Shown in pieces: positions 24,286 through 35,617 of a stretch of DNA of 64,000 nt. The DNA lies in the NCBI GenBank assembly GCA_948146395.1, contig OX411552.1, forward strand, positions 15,422,957-15,486,956, in the 5' to 3' direction. The DNA comes from Fragum whitleyi. Its lineage: Eukaryota > Mollusca > Bivalvia > Cardiida > Cardiidae. Positions within the stretch are counted from its first letter, which is position 1; the number at the start of each line of letters is the position of its first letter. The position numbers and the translations under genes were made by a program. The notes below the pieces were generated by a model. That model worked only from the letters and a program-made list of their open reading frames with translations, ran no database searches and was not told the origin of the DNA.

Positions 24286-24328
24286 GAACCTATTAGAATC
24301 GTCTCAGTGAGACGATTCTTATAGGTTC
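24286..24328. repeat. 43-bp near-perfect palindrome (GAATCGTCTC family)
   Basis: GAACCTATTAGAATCGTCTC opposite GAGACGATTCTTATAGGTTC, loop AGT. Related hairpins lie at 45353-45406 and 56834-56906. Confidence 0.7.
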
Positions 24329-24418
24329 GAACATCATAGGGTTCAAGAAGAATTATGCGACAATATATATCTATGCTATCAAAAGGACCTATTTTATCTG
24401 GCATGAAATATTGTATCA

Positions 24419-24480
24419 AGCGGCCATTGACATAAGCGACCGTCTTTGATGGTCCCCTAAGTGGTCGCTTATACAGGTTT
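24419..24480. mobile_element. Fragment of the CAGTCAAAC MITE family
   Basis: Contains GCGGCCATTGACATAAGCGACC and an inverted GTGGTCGCTTATACAGGTTT, matching the interior motifs of 30185-30462. The termini and TA duplications are missing. Confidence 0.45.
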
Positions 24481-24867
24481 TACTAATAAGTTCCATCGTT
24501 CGCGCATTTGATGGACTATTACACTGATCTCTCTTTCTGTTACAATGGAGGTATATAAAAGAGCGTATAGTCTAAAAGATTTCAACATTTCGGGTATGTA
24601 GTATTACTCAAGGATATATCTCAACGTGCAAATTTACAATAACATACAAGTTCTGTTTTAGGTGGTTTGTTTTCAAAACTGAGCTCGGGGATCTATAAAA
24701 GATTTCACGGCTCGCCTCACAAAGTCTACCTACAGTATTTGTTTATCGTTACGCGAAAAGAGACTTTCTGAGAACTGCGTAAAATTAATATTTGAAAATG
24801 AGATTGCTTCGAGAACAGGTCAACCTTGGGTCGCATTTAAAAAGTGTTTTCGAAAAAGGTAGACTAA

Positions 24868-24996
24868 TCATGCTAGATTCAGAAATTGAGCAAAGTTAGA
24901 AAGGTTTTGACTTTAATAAGTCTGCAATGCCTACGCAGTCTTTCTAGGTCGACACTTTCAGCACTACCCAAGTGGTCCCTTTTCGCTTGACGGATC
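24868..24996. mobile_element. MITE family 'CACGCGAAAAGGGACC', copy 2 (partial, reversed)
   Basis: Contains CATGCTAGATTCAGAAA, then CTACGCAGTCTTTCTAGGTCG, and ends ACCCAAGTGGTCCCTTTTCG followed by CTTGACGG, the family terminus in reverse orientation. Confidence 0.55.
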
Positions 24997-25217
24997 CTAT
25001 ATATATCATGCACCCGAGCACTACTAACAGACAGATCATTTGATATAAATACAATTTGTTCCGATGTGTTGAACATCCTGCAAACCCGGGCTAGGAATTT
25101 ACTTTATCAGTCATCCAAGGAAGGCCATGTCCATTTCTTATCTCTACAATCAATAATTCTACAGGCATTGCACCTGTGTCTGTGAAAAATCGTCATTTGA
25201 CGACCAAAACACCGTAA

Positions 25218-25256
25218 ATACAGCTTGGAAAAAGCTGCAGTTACGAGATTTTGGAA
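25218..25256. repeat. Partial copy of the CCTCGTAACTACAGC palindrome
   Basis: ACAGCTTGGAAAAAGCTGCAG then TTACGAGATTTTGG. The right arm is kept and the left is shortened. Similar right arms occur at 10750-10776 and 29640-29664. Confidence 0.5.
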
Positions 25257-25382
25257 TAAAGGCGAATATAATGTTTGAAAAAATATAGCAGGAAAACTTC
25301 TTGGCTAAAAGGTATATTACACGTTCGCATTTGTATAGAGGGGATTTTTCCGCTTACGATATATTACTGAGATTTTTCTTAC

Positions 25383-25533
25383 GGTAGTGGACCCGTTATA
25401 GTTTCGCAACGTGCCGGAATGATATTTCACAATGTTAACCAAGGTTTCCTAATGAAATCATTAGGAAACCTCGGTTTACACTGCTACAGCTTATGCCTTC
25501 AGAAACTTTGCGTATTCTTCTGGATCCACTACT
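25383..25533. mobile_element. piggyBac-like MITE (GGTAGTGGACC ends), third copy
   Basis: Left end GGTAGTGGACCCGTTATAG; right end CTGGATCCACTACT followed by TTAA. The central hairpin (GGTTTCCTAATGA / TCATTAGGAAACC) is intact although the outer arms have diverged. Confidence 0.6.
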
Positions 25534-25539
25534 TTAAAG

Positions 25540-26190
25540 GCAAACCAAACTCGTTTAAAAAGGGGAATTGTTTTACGAAAAAAGCAGCTAAGTCAGAAAG
25601 TTATACATTTGGAAATCTTGAAATCTCATTAATTCAAAACGTAATGGATTTTCAGTACGTGCTGCATCGTCAAAATTTAACGAGTAAAAATTAATAAAAT
25701 TGATAATAAACTTCGCGAGTATATGTTTTTAACATGGCTATTTAGCTGACATTAAGGTTGTAAAGATCTATTTATTCTGAGTAATATTTGAGCCTTTGTA
25801 GGACGAGTCATTTAAAGAAAACTCAAGTCTAGAATGGGCGGCCTCAAAAATGTTATTTTTTACTACTCAGTGAAACTCAGTGAAACATATTTTATCCACG
25901 GTTCAATTTTAGGCGCTTTCAAACGCTTTGTTATGATTTAAGCATTGCAGACTTTCAATACATGTATATGCATTTGATTCAATTTCGTTTGTTTGAAAGG
26001 CATATAAAGCTTTTTACTACAAAATTGCATATTTATCTCGTCGGCTGTTTCACCTACTCAAAGCTTCCTGTTCAACCACATCATTAGATCCGATCTACCA
26101 ACTGCCTATCCATTTTATGCGTACTTCTTATCTTTCGTTAAACGGTTAGGGTTTAAAGAAGATTGTCAACTGGCTTTTGTATAATGTGGG
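25540..26190. other. No feature recognised
   Basis: AT-rich, no frame or repeat detected. Confidence 0.4.
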
Positions 26191-26199
26191 ATAAAAGTT

Positions 26200-26275
26200 G
26201 GCCGACCCGAGTATTGAACTCACGACTTAGAATGGGAGCCAAACGCGTTACCGACTGAGGTAACTGTGCTAGGCG
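26200..26275 (-). mobile_element. tRNA-like SINE head, minus strand
   Basis: On the minus strand: CACAGTTACCTCAGTCGGTA (A box), GGCTCCCATTC anticodon-like loop, then GTGAGTTCAATACTCGGGTC (B box). The arms pair imperfectly, so it is not a functional tRNA gene. Confidence 0.55.
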
Positions 26276-26627
26276 CTGTACCTATATATATACTACGATT
26301 TCCTCCTCGTTTCCAAATTCTAGAAAACGCATTAAATGATACAAATTATTAGATCTAAAATCCGTAAGACCATTTTAAAGTGCCCGGTCGATAGTTTTAG
26401 TAGTTTTCGATGAGTTTTACAAACCTATCAAGTTCCAAATTACGGCTTCAGGGTGGGTTTTAGTAGCGGGAACTGAGAGGCAATAATTTTGATAGATGGT
26501 AATATTGAATTCTTTGAACAGGTTGGGCTTATCTTAAACATCTGATTAGCACAGCCAAGCACACAGGCTTATTTATCATTCCCATGCTGAACCCGGATTA
26601 AACCAGCTTTGGCAGGAGGTAAAGACA

Positions 26628-26662
26628 AAGATCAGTCTGCACATATGTGCAGTCTGATCTAC
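26628..26662. repeat. AGTCTGCACATATGTGCAGT hairpin
   Basis: AAGATCAGTCTGCACATATG followed by TGCAGTCTGATCT; near-perfect self-complementarity. Confidence 0.6.
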
Positions 26663-27020
26663 GTTTATACCACCTGCTTGATCATTTGAAAAAAGAAAAG
26701 TGTTGGGTGTGTGTGTGGGGGGGAGGGTTATAAAGGGGATTTGTTGTTGTTTTGATTTTTTTGATAAGTTCAGTCAGTCTTCTCAACACTGTTATTTGAA
26801 TGCAATTTTATCAGTTTTAGTCACCTTGACAAGGGAAAATCCCTGTTGTTCTTGACTTTTTCATGAATGCAAAATCGACGCTTTTCTCTATAAAAATAGT
26901 TTTTCTTTTATTTTTTTTATGAAAGCTCGACACCAGACTTTTGTAGTATAGACACTTACAACAGTGTTGTGGTAACCTCTTTGTTTTTAGAAGTATCAAG
27001 AATTATTTTTTTTACCATCA

Positions 27021-27250
27021 GTAGCGCGTATGACTCACAGTTAAGTTGGCCCAGGTTTGATACCCGACGACACACATATCTTTTCCGTTTGGGTGGATTT
27101 ATTAATGTGGGATAAGCAAATGGAGGCTCAGTTTGGATGTCGCTATTTGAACTGCTTATACAATTATCAGAGATTCATGGTTAGGTGTTCCAGCCGTTCC
27201 GTTATGACTGAAAACCTGAAGGTGGCATTAAACTATATTCGAACATACAC
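27021..27250 (+). mobile_element. tRNA-derived SINE, diverged, same family as 13580-13829
   Basis: A T-arm-like AGGTTTGATACCCGACG, then TTTCCGTTTGGGTGG, and a 3' domain GGTGTTCCAGCCGTTCCGTT..CTGAAGGTGGCATTAAAC that aligns with the 3' domain at 13745-13812. Confidence 0.65.
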
Positions 27251-28156
27251 ATTTTTTTTAATTGAGGTGCCGTCGCGAGACTGTTGTTAGTTTCTATACT
27301 ATTGTATCTAGACACTTAATACAGTGTTTTGATGGCCGGCCTTTGAATTCATAGGAAAGGATAATTATTTTTCAATTCTACAGTTACTAGGAATGTAAGA
27401 ACCTTATCATCTTACAGGCATTTGTGAAGTGAATACCGACGGGAATTTAACCTTAATAGCTAAATAACTTGAATTGAATTATTTTAATGATTTTCAATGA
27501 TTTTTCAGCATAAAAGCATATACTTAATAATTACTTAACAGGTTCCTTTTCGGACTACGCTATGCGCTGGCCCAAATTGCTGCAAGCTCAAATTCGCAAA
27601 TGAAGTTTTATGACATGGATTCTGTGTTTCTTTGATATTGCCTTGAGAAATACTTTTTGTAAGTCTCTCTGTTTAAACCAGATTCCAAGTTTATTATACT
27701 CATTAAAGGTCAGATGAAGCCAGGCAAATGGTACACACAAGCAGACCTCGTACATTAATTTGAAGCGCGTGTTTCGCCATTAACTCAAACAAATTGATTA
27801 ATATAATAAACAAACAGGGGCGATCAATTTCAATCCAAATTGATGTTTACTACACGCTACGTCTGTATCAACTCTTATGCTTCGGCTCAGGTAGTAAACG
27901 GGATGAGATTTTCATCGGATAAGCCATTCATAGAAATCGAGCGATTCACATATGAGACGCAAATATTGAGCAGCCTCCACTCACGCACAATTCAAAAAGA
28001 ATGTCTGCTGCTCGTCTGAAAAGGGGTAAACGAGTAGCCTTGACGACGTCGAATGTTTTCACTCACAGTTTCAAGGACTAACGCCATTTTAACTGACGTC
28101 ATCGAGTTTTTCCAAGGTTTTCCCGTGAATTCCGTCTATGTACATCCGAGGTTGAT
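27251..28156. other. No gene recognised
   Basis: 27890-28150 is somewhat GC-richer and may be the body of a CATTCGGAACA-family element whose left end is lost. Confidence 0.35.
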
Positions 28157-28186
28157 CGTGAGATTGGCCGGGTGGTGTTCCGAATG
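28157..28186. mobile_element. End fragment of the CATTCGGAACA MITE
   Basis: GAGATTGGCCGGGTGGTGTTC followed by CGAATG is the reverse complement of the left end of 53535-53704. No partner terminus was found upstream. Confidence 0.45.
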
Positions 28187-28345
28187 GCGAAATTGTCGAA
28201 AATGTCACCCATAAGCTGTTTCAGAACTAGTCTCAGAAGACATTAAGAACAAACTAGGAATCTAGTGAAACTGACATTTGATAACAAAAGATTTGAGACC
28301 AGAAGGGTTATTAAGAGGGGTAGTTTTGTAAAGACCAAAAGATTG

Positions 28346-28458
28346 TGACCTGTCACGCAAAAAGGGACTACATCAGACATACAAATGGTATCGACTCTGG
28401 CCAGACTGCGTAGGCTGGCCAGGGTTGACACTTTACGTTCTGAGGCAAAAATCTAGAA
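28346..28458. mobile_element. MITE family 'CACGCGAAAAGGGACC', copy 3 (partial)
   Basis: Starts GACCTGTCACGCAAAAAGGG, contains the hairpin CTGGCCAGACTGCGTAGGCTGGCCAG (in two halves, GGCCAG arms) and ends AAAAATCTAGAATGAAT. Confidence 0.55.
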
Positions 28459-28459
28459 T

Positions 28460-30180
28460 GAATTTAAGCAAAACAAACAATTACTCCAATTAGTATTTCA
28501 TGACGAGAGCATTTTCAAGAAATATCTTTTTCTTAATTTGTAAATAAGAATATTGAACTGGTAGTAAACATTTTGTTAAAAAATAAAAGATACGTCATTT
28601 CGATACATTTGTATGCATGCGACACCTATCAGAATATCGTATAATATCAATGACAAAAGTGAGCCAAACAGCCTTTCTGCGGCTTTATTTAATACGTCAA
28701 TTTACCTTGATCATGCAACATATAGCGCATTTCACACGCAACTTCTCCAGGAAAAACAAAACACCCTTTTATTTCTACTATTTCAAAACTATTTCAAGAA
28801 CTCGAAGATTGTGTGAATTTTTAGGAAAGGTTAACTCGAAATGTTTACTTGGCGAAACCAGAGCTGTATGGGATTCGAGGAAATTTATAAACTTAATTCT
28901 TACTTGATTTCTGTTATACAAATAAAGAGCATACACTTTTCGATAAGAAATGGGTTCTTTTACAAACACACATGTGCATGAAATGCCTGTATTCTACAGA
29001 ACTTGCACTCAAGTCAAGGCGTTTCATCATTTTGAATATTTAGACTCATTTCCAAAGACTTAAGACTAAAAACTGCCGGTGGTTAATAGAACATAATCAA
29101 ACCAATAAATAATTATCATTGTCAATTTTGAATACTAAGTAAGACAATCTTAATACAGGGCTCGCTTCACCCGTGACCAGGGTTTGACCCTAAAATAATC
29201 TGAGAATATCCTGTTTTGACCCGTGGAAATTTCTTCCATGGGGGTCATCTTGACCCCCTTGTTAGAAATTTCTAGGGGTCAAATCTTGGTTTTATGACTC
29301 AAATTTTAATGACGTTTCTTACATACTATTCAGAACTCTTTTAATAAATTACTTTCTTCATATCTTGACAAGAGAATCAGCATTCACACAGCGTAGTTCT
29401 ACGCACAAAATATGCCTTTTTCCGTTGTTTTGACCCCTATAAATTCAGTTTTTGTCCCCCGGAATTATTTGATTAAGGAGTCAACGACTCCGTCATTTCA
29501 ACCACTAGCATGAGCCCTCTTAATAGGTTTATCTCTATTTCCGTGAGAAATAGGATTTTGGTTGCTAAATGCTTAACTAACAGAAAGGTTACCATATATC
29601 AAGGGATATTCTTGATGGATGGTCACAAAATCGTAAGTACAGCTTATTCAGTTGTAGTTACGATATTTTGGTCATCCATTATCCGTTTCAATGATCATGA
29701 TTGTCCACGGTTGAGCCTCTTGCGCTTAAAGGGGGTAGGGTAGAATTTCTCTATGTGATATCCTCTCGATAAATTGGTTATCTCATGTTTGCCTTTTGTG
29801 TGCGTATAAATGCATTTCAAAAAACTAGTTATGTTCATAACTGCTGTGTGGCATTGCTGTAAACTGGTGCTCAGAGGTTTTGGAATTCTCAACAAAATGC
29901 CAACGTCTTCTTTTAAGTGAAAGCCGCCAGTCTATTATCGACTTCAAAAAGGAACACCAAATTACAAGCATTGATCGTGTCATATGATAGTCGCTTATGT
30001 CATTTCAATTATTATATATGAAAAATATGTTAATGAGAAAAATCTTGAAGCACAAAGAATTGAATTTCATGTTCTTTTATATGTTCATATGTTCTTTTCT
30101 TTTTCCCAGACATAATAAATCGGGAAAAATAGTAATTGTATTATTGCATGTATACGTATGTCGAAGTCATTTGACTTTCA
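28460..30180. other. No gene recognised outside the TTGACCCC region
   Basis: Frames up to 96 codons (28617-28907) overlap on both strands without motif or splice support. 29633-29663 carries a diverged TACAGC..GTAGTTACGA half-palindrome. Confidence 0.4.
29160..29480. repeat. Region of GGGTCAAA / TTTGACCC repeats
   Basis: TTTGACCC or TTGACCCC occurs at least six times between 29185 and 29460 in both orientations, including CATGGGGGTCATCTTGACCC and AATTTCTAGGGGTCAAATC. It folds back on itself repeatedly. No coding signal. Origin unknown. Confidence 0.45.
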
Positions 30181-30184
30181 TTTA

Positions 30185-30462
30185 CAGTCAAACTTGTTTA
30201 AAGCGACCACTACAAGCCACCAAAAGCGGTCGTTTAAGAGAATGGCCGCTCAATACACGTTTTGTTCAAATTGATTGAAAATGCATATTATTGCGTAATC
30301 CTATTCTGTCGAGTTGAAACAAAATTGAATTCATTTTCAATAATTTTTAGACCAACAATAACTATTTTTATAGATATTTAGATTTAAAGAACGGAATTTC
30401 GAAAATAGTCGCTTAATAAAAATGGCTGCTAATAGACGTGGTCGCTCGAGCAAGATTGACTG
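30185..30462. mobile_element. TA-flanked Tc1/mariner-like MITE (CAGTCAAAC ends)
   Basis: Starts CAGTCAAACTTGTTTAAAGC and ends with the inverted GCTCGAGCAAGATTGACTG, flanked on both sides by TA. The interior repeats the GCGACCAC / GTGGTCGC motif in inverted form. The TA duplication and CAGT terminus are the hallmarks of Tc1/mariner insertions. No transposase. The same family occurs at 47110-47287, with a fragment at about 24419-24480. Confidence 0.75.
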
Positions 30463-30610
30463 TATAATAATACAAGGCTTAACATTTTCCCGGCTGCTCA
30501 CGTCATTTTAAGATATTGGTAGACAATCATGCCGATAAAAATAACCCGGAAAATTTCAGGACATCTCACACGAACAAAGGTAATGTATAAACACTGCTTG
30601 CATTCTACTT

Positions 30611-30772
30611 AAGGTAGTGGACCCATAATAGTTCTGCAATGTTTTGGAGGTAATAAACTTAAACAGTGTTAACCGAGGTTTCCTAATGATTTTCATTAGG
30701 AAACCTCGGTCAACATTGTGAAAGTTCATGAGGTCCAAAATGTTGTGGAACTATTACGGGTCCACTACCTTA
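30611..30772. mobile_element. piggyBac-like MITE (GGTAGTGGACC ends), best copy
   Basis: An almost perfect foldback. The outer arms are GGTAGTGGACCC and GGGTCCACTACC, each preceded or followed by TTAA. The centre is the hairpin GAGGTTTCCTAATGA / TCATTAGGAAACCTC. TTAA is the target duplicated by piggyBac-type transposases, so that class is inferred from the flanks and not from any encoded protein. Confidence 0.65.
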
Positions 30773-30774
30773 AA

Positions 30775-31352
30775 TAATTCAGGAAAACTATAACAAAAGT
30801 GGTTAAAAGGCAAACAATAGTAATTTGTATGAAACAAAATATAAATTCAGAATGATAAGAGTTAACAAAAAATTCGTCAATGACATCTTCATCTGACAGC
30901 GAAAGGGTCAACCAACAAATCCATCATTATACGCGACCACGTTCTCTTTGAAGCTGATTTAATAGGTCCGTAGGAATACCATTAGATTACGGAGAATTAC
31001 GAAACAAACCGATTAAGATAACCCGGAAAATTACAGGAAATCTCACAAGAACAAGGGTAATGTATAATTAACTTGGGAATTAAGATAAGGTCACGGGCAT
31101 CATTTTCTGGTAGTAACAAAGAAAGACCACGTCATATGATTTATAAACTGTCTTTTTTTCTCGTAGAAAATATACTGAAAGTACTTAGAACTCACGACAA
31201 TTTTACGACATATCTTATCGACATAGCGTCGCAAAAGTTACTATGACATAAAAAAGACAAAAGGCAGAATAAGTCAAATCTTCCGGTGCAATCTCCAAAC
31301 ATCATGAATTCGCTTTCAATTTGCATGCATGTTGCTTTCTTTTCGAGCAATA
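30775..31352. other. No gene recognised; local repeat of a short motif
   Basis: GATTAAGATAACCCGGAAAA then TTACAGGAAATCTCACAAGAA at 31011-31053 repeats AAATAACCCGGAAAATTTCAG then GACATCTCACACGAAC at 30538-30577, including AAAGGTAATGTATAA after each. The two blocks bracket the MITE at 30611-30772 by some distance, implying a local duplication. Confidence 0.45.
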
Positions 31353-31354
31353 TA

Positions 31355-32787
31355 CGAGGGTTGTTCCAAGAATTCGTGAACTTTTGCGATAACTTTTATT
31401 TGAAACGTCCGATGAAACTAAAAATTACCAGTAATGTGGACTAATCATTTTCCTTTATTCTGGTGTGACTACAGAAGGCTACTTTCAATACTCGCGAAGA
31501 TATGAATTAAAACATAACACTAGTAAATGGGTGTCGGCGCACGCTATTAAAGTCGTTTTATAATACGTGAAACGTCGTTTCAAAACTAAACCACTTATTA
31601 TCAACGTAGCGTTCTTACCGGCCCTATATACTTTTTACAAAGAAAGAACCTATGTCAAAGCATATCTAAAAGCATTGTTGATTGATATCGACTTTTGTTG
31701 TGCATTCAATCAGATATTTGATTTAAACCATTTTCCACAATCTTTTACGTGGATACGCACTATCGTATCTTTTTAACCCGACAATGGGCGAGTTAAGTAA
31801 ATGTTGATGTTTTTTTATATTGCAAATCGCTTCATCTTTAGACATTTAAAAAAAGGAATTTTTAATGTTTAGTACGCACAGAAAATTAATATTTTGGTTT
31901 GTTTTGAATACCTTAGTATTACACTACCACTACCTTAATTCATCGAGATAGACCCACCAAAGAAATCTGGGATTTCGTGGAAACCGCTTCCGAATCCAAT
32001 TTGCTTCCGAAAGTGCATGCATATTTCTTTAAAATATTGATACCTATCGTTTATTTGCACGACTCATATCAAACTACATACTGCTGATTTACTAACATGT
32101 ATTCGAAGTTTCTGTATCCCACCAGGCGTTCTGATTGACGTCGCCGAAAATGTCTTTTTTTATTTATCGACGCTTCTCGCATAAGTTCTTCCTAACTTGA
32201 TCTTGTTTTCCTGACATTCTTTAAGTCAATTTCACTTTTATTCCTCGTTTATCCGTAAAAAAGTGTATGCGCCACAAATAGTTACGGTCATTCCTTATTT
32301 CGAATTCTTGTATGGTCTGTATAGGGCTTATTTTGCGATTCAGACCTAATTATTAACGAATTTGTGCGCCGAGCGTTCCGTTGACGTCGCCATTTTTACG
32401 CCGTTTGACTTGCACTCGGACAAAACAAAACGTCATAACTGCGCACTGCGTAATGTCATTTGTATGAAAATACACATGCGTGAACTCCAGAATTATCTGC
32501 TTTCAGCAATGGTTGGTTTATATCAAACTCATCATGAATATTGAAATAAATGGCGTTCAAACTTCTACCATATAAGATTCGTAAGTAATAAATTTGACGT
32601 GCGCCGACCATCCCTACCGAGCGTGTCTTTTAAAGCTTTATTTCTCAACATGACCATATCAAAATCGCAAAACCTTTACCAATCTATTGCAAATTAACGT
32701 GTGTTGTCAACTTAAGAGTTTTATTTAAATCGGACGCTGGATTTTTGAGTAATCGAAAAAGTTCACGAATTTCTGGGACAACCCTCG
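31355..32787. mobile_element. 1.43-kb mariner-like element, ends intact, no transposase
   Basis: Starts CGAGGGTTGTTCCAAGAATT and ends with inverted TTTCTGGGACAACCCTCG, with TA on both sides (31353-31354 and 32788-32789). The terminal repeats are about 30 bp (through CGTGAACTTT / AAAGTTCACG) and resemble those of mariner elements. A second inverted pair lies inside (GTCGGCGCACG at about 31531 and CGTGCGCCGAC at about 32600). The length is close to an autonomous mariner, but no D,D34D transposase frame is readable, so the interior is either decayed or unrelated filler. Confidence 0.7.
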
Positions 32788-33146
32788 TATTTAGTTAATA
32801 TCTACGTTCAGCCCTGAATTCAAAATGAAACGTTCGCATTTCGTTTAATAAATTGCATCCGCTTTGGGCTTGTAATAATGTGCGAAGCGGAGCACTATTT
32901 TTAAACGTTCGTATTCTTTATTCCTGTACAAAGAGCTGGTTTCATGAATATTTTAGCTACACAGACACCGTACGAAATAGTCTGTTAATTACTCTATAAG
33001 AGGGACAAATTAACTAATTGATCATAAACCAGTCTGATAAAACATTTGCCAAATTCATTTTCTTTTTTCATTTATTTCTCGAGAAAATAATTTCCCCCCT
33101 TATCTCATGTGCATATTATGTTTCAGTATACTTCTATCAACAATTG

Positions 33147-33557
33147 CAGTTAACAACATCGTAATATTGACAAGGTGACTGATTTTGAAACGGTTGGAAT
33201 GAAATTGAACGAGCGAGAGGTTATGGTTTTGAGCGAAACGGAGGTAATCCAATATCGCTAATTGTGTTCACCATGGACAAAATTAGCGGAATAGGATTAC
33301 TATCCTTGAATAAAGTGTGCATACAAGTTCTAAAAATAGCTTCGTATTTTTTCCCAAGAACCAGTCAGACGCGTATGATTTCAATTATGTCAGTGAAATC
33401 GAAATTATTTCTATCTTTAATCATTTTAAATGTAGTTGTTGATCTTATTCTTTAGTGATCTTTTGAGCGTTTAAATTGGTTTGGTTTTGAGTGAGCGTTA
33501 TCAATGAATGAACGAATGAATGAATGGCGCGCTGAGGAATCGATTTAGAATGGTTTT
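33147..33557 (-). mobile_element. MITE family 'CAGTTAATAAC', copy 5, reversed and truncated
   Basis: Reversed relative to the others: CAGTTAACAACATCG at its left, the central palindrome at about 33238-33302, then GAATGAATGAATGG. It stops at a piggyBac-like MITE (33560) and does not resume beyond it, so about 40 bp including the second terminus are lost. Confidence 0.7.
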
Positions 33558-33559
33558 AA

Positions 33560-33778
33560 CCCTTTGCAGTTTAATCCCTGCTTTTCACGTGTCTGTGATT
33601 TTATGATTGAGAAAACATTGTGAAAAAAGAAGAAATTGCTTCTGACAAGCAATTTCTTCTTTTTCCACATTATTCTCTACCCTATTAAATGGTATTTTTC
33701 TAATTAAATCCACTTAAAATTTTCGTCTGCAAAACCTTTGAATTTGGACGGGTCCAAATTTTGTAAAACAGGAAAGGG
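33560..33778. mobile_element. piggyBac-like MITE (CCCTTTGC ends), full copy
   Basis: Flanked by TTAA on both sides. Starts CCCTTTGCAGTTTAATCCC and ends AAAACAGGAAAGGG, giving inverted ends of about 14-16 bp. The centre is the hairpin GAAGAAATTGCTTCTGA / CAAGCAATTTCTTC. It is inserted in, or replaces the end of, the CAGTTAATAAC-family MITE at 33147. Related copies: 17964-18185 (reversed) and 8626-8840. Confidence 0.75.
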
Positions 33779-34055
33779 TTAATATCATTCTCATTCTTCT
33801 GATTATCATTTCCATCTCGTGTTATCTCATTGTAAATCTAAGTAAAAGTGCGAAGTTATTGTATGTGTCTATATTCTATGAGGCACTTACAGTAGTATTG
33901 CGCTGGCCACTTGTTATACTGTGTTATACTGTGTTGAGGTAAGTAAACTGAGTATCATAATGTTGTTGCTGTGGGGGATTTAAATTCCCTAAAACAAAAA
34001 ACAAAAACAAAAACAAACAAAAAAAAAAACGAAAAAAAAAAAACACTGACACCAA

Positions 34056-34359
34056 TCAGTCCGATCAGCTCATTCGGTAGAGCACCGGACTTCAAAATGA
34101 TTGAAAGTCGATCGTGCGGGTTGAATTCCCGGGCTGGCACATTTACAGACTAGTTGTCATTCGGTTGAGACCTTGAACCGAGGTCCCGTTAGACGGTGCT
34201 TTACATCGAACACGTTAAAGATCCAAGGCGGATCTCAGCAGTAGTTTCGTCATGTATCCTTGCACTATCCCCCGTAACAACTAACAGTCTTTTGGGGCGT
34301 CGAACATATAGGCATATGCTACGGTAGCAACGATAAATAAAACGGAAATAAACAAACAA
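34056..34359 (+). mobile_element. tRNA-derived SINE with 9-bp target duplication
   Basis: TGACACCAA at 34047-34055 is repeated at 34360-34368. The head has an A box (TCAGCTCATTCGGTAGAGC) and a B box (GGGTTGAATTCCC) at tRNA-like spacing, so the polymerase III promoter looks intact. The body includes AGACGGTGCTTTACATCGAA then CACGTTAAAGATCC, and ends in an AATAAAC-rich tail. This is the most complete SINE in the window. Confidence 0.88.
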
Positions 34360-34380
34360 TGACACCAAGATTCTCTATCG

Positions 34381-34917
34381 ACAACAGGGCGATGGTCCTT
34401 CTTGTTTTTAACATCGTTAAACCTGTGTGAGCTGTCTAAATTTGCTTAAAGCAGGTTTTGAAAAGCTTTTTTGGCCAATTTTCGGGTTGTTTTGGCTAAA
34501 ATGTGGCCACTAGATTGCAAACAAAGTTTTTCGAAGGGAAAATTCCTGTGACCTTCTTTTTGACCCAAGATGACCCAATTTTGAACTATCTGAAATATTG
34601 TTAAGAAAATCATTCTGGACAAACTTCAGGTTAAGCAGACAAAAATGTAGCCACAAGATTGCATACATGTGACCTCTAGATTTGACCACGTTATCTCGTT
34701 TTTTACCTCAATTGATCTAATTTCGAATTCGTCCTTGATTTTATCAAGTCAATTAATCTGGCCATTTAAGGTTGATGGGGCAAAAAGTGGTCTCTAGAGT
34801 GCATACAAGGTAAACGTTGACGCCACACGCCAAACAACGTACGACGTACGACGGACATCGGACATCCATCTTACCAGAAAAGCTCAACTTGAGCACACTG
34901 TGCTCAGGTGAGCTAAA
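34381..34917. repeat. Second copy of the GCTCACCTGAGCAC-type repeat
   Basis: Three degenerate units start AAATGTGGCCACTAGATTGC (34499), AAATGTAGCCACAAGATTGC (34644) and AAAGTGGTCTCTAGAGTGC (about 34783). The end carries ACGTACGACGTACGACGGAC and GTGCTCAGGTGAGCTAAA. The internal unit differs from that at 18540, so the two are relatives by their ends only. Confidence 0.65.
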
Positions 34918-35203
34918 GTAGAGGTATCTATTCTTTTTCATGTGTAGAATAGCATCGTGATTTCAACAAGAACACCGCGTGCGCATTCAACCACTCGGCT
35001 GCAGGTACTGCATAATGCAAAATGTCAAAGATGAAAACTCTTCCAAAGTTTCAAAAAGGTATCTTGAACAACATCAAAGATGTGACCGAGTTTAAGGCTT
35101 GCTTTATGTTAATGTCAACGTCAACGAAAACACTAAATGCTAACGATGTCATTGTGATATAAACATTAGTTAAACTTTTTGATTCAAGAAAACATCCAAG
35201 ATG

Positions 35204-35617
35204 CAGTTAATAACATCGTGAAATTGACATTTATCTCGATCAAAAACTATTTCAAATCACTCAATCGGTGCTCCGTTCATTCATTCCAAACACTCACTTA
35301 AACCATTCACAAACGCTCCAAAATCACTAAAACTGGTAAGATTAATAATTACATGTACGTTTAATATAAGAATAGGTATCACTGACATAACTGAATTTTG
35401 AAAGGGTATTACGCGTTCGTCATTGAACCTGTATGTATATCTTTTTTTTAAAGGGAGACAATTAATATCGCTAATTTTGTTCATCCTAAACAAAATTAGC
35501 GATATTGGAATACCTCACTTTAATTCCACTGAAAACTCGCTCCACACACTCACTCAATTGCATTCCAAAATCATTCCAAAATCATTTATCTTGTCAATTT
35601 CACGTTGTTAATAACTG
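35204..35617 (+). mobile_element. MITE family 'CAGTTAATAAC', copy 6
   Basis: Starts CAGTTAATAACATCGTGAAA and ends CAATTTCACGTTGTTAATAACTG. The central palindrome AATATCGCTAATTTTGTTCA / AACAAAATTAGCGATATT is essentially perfect. Confidence 0.8.

Noticed and set aside
26200..26275. Functional tRNA genes (also at 13580, 21210, 22215, 34056, 63925)
   Set aside because: A and B boxes exist but cloverleaf stems do not pair properly and most are followed by SINE bodies. No intact tRNA gene was seen.
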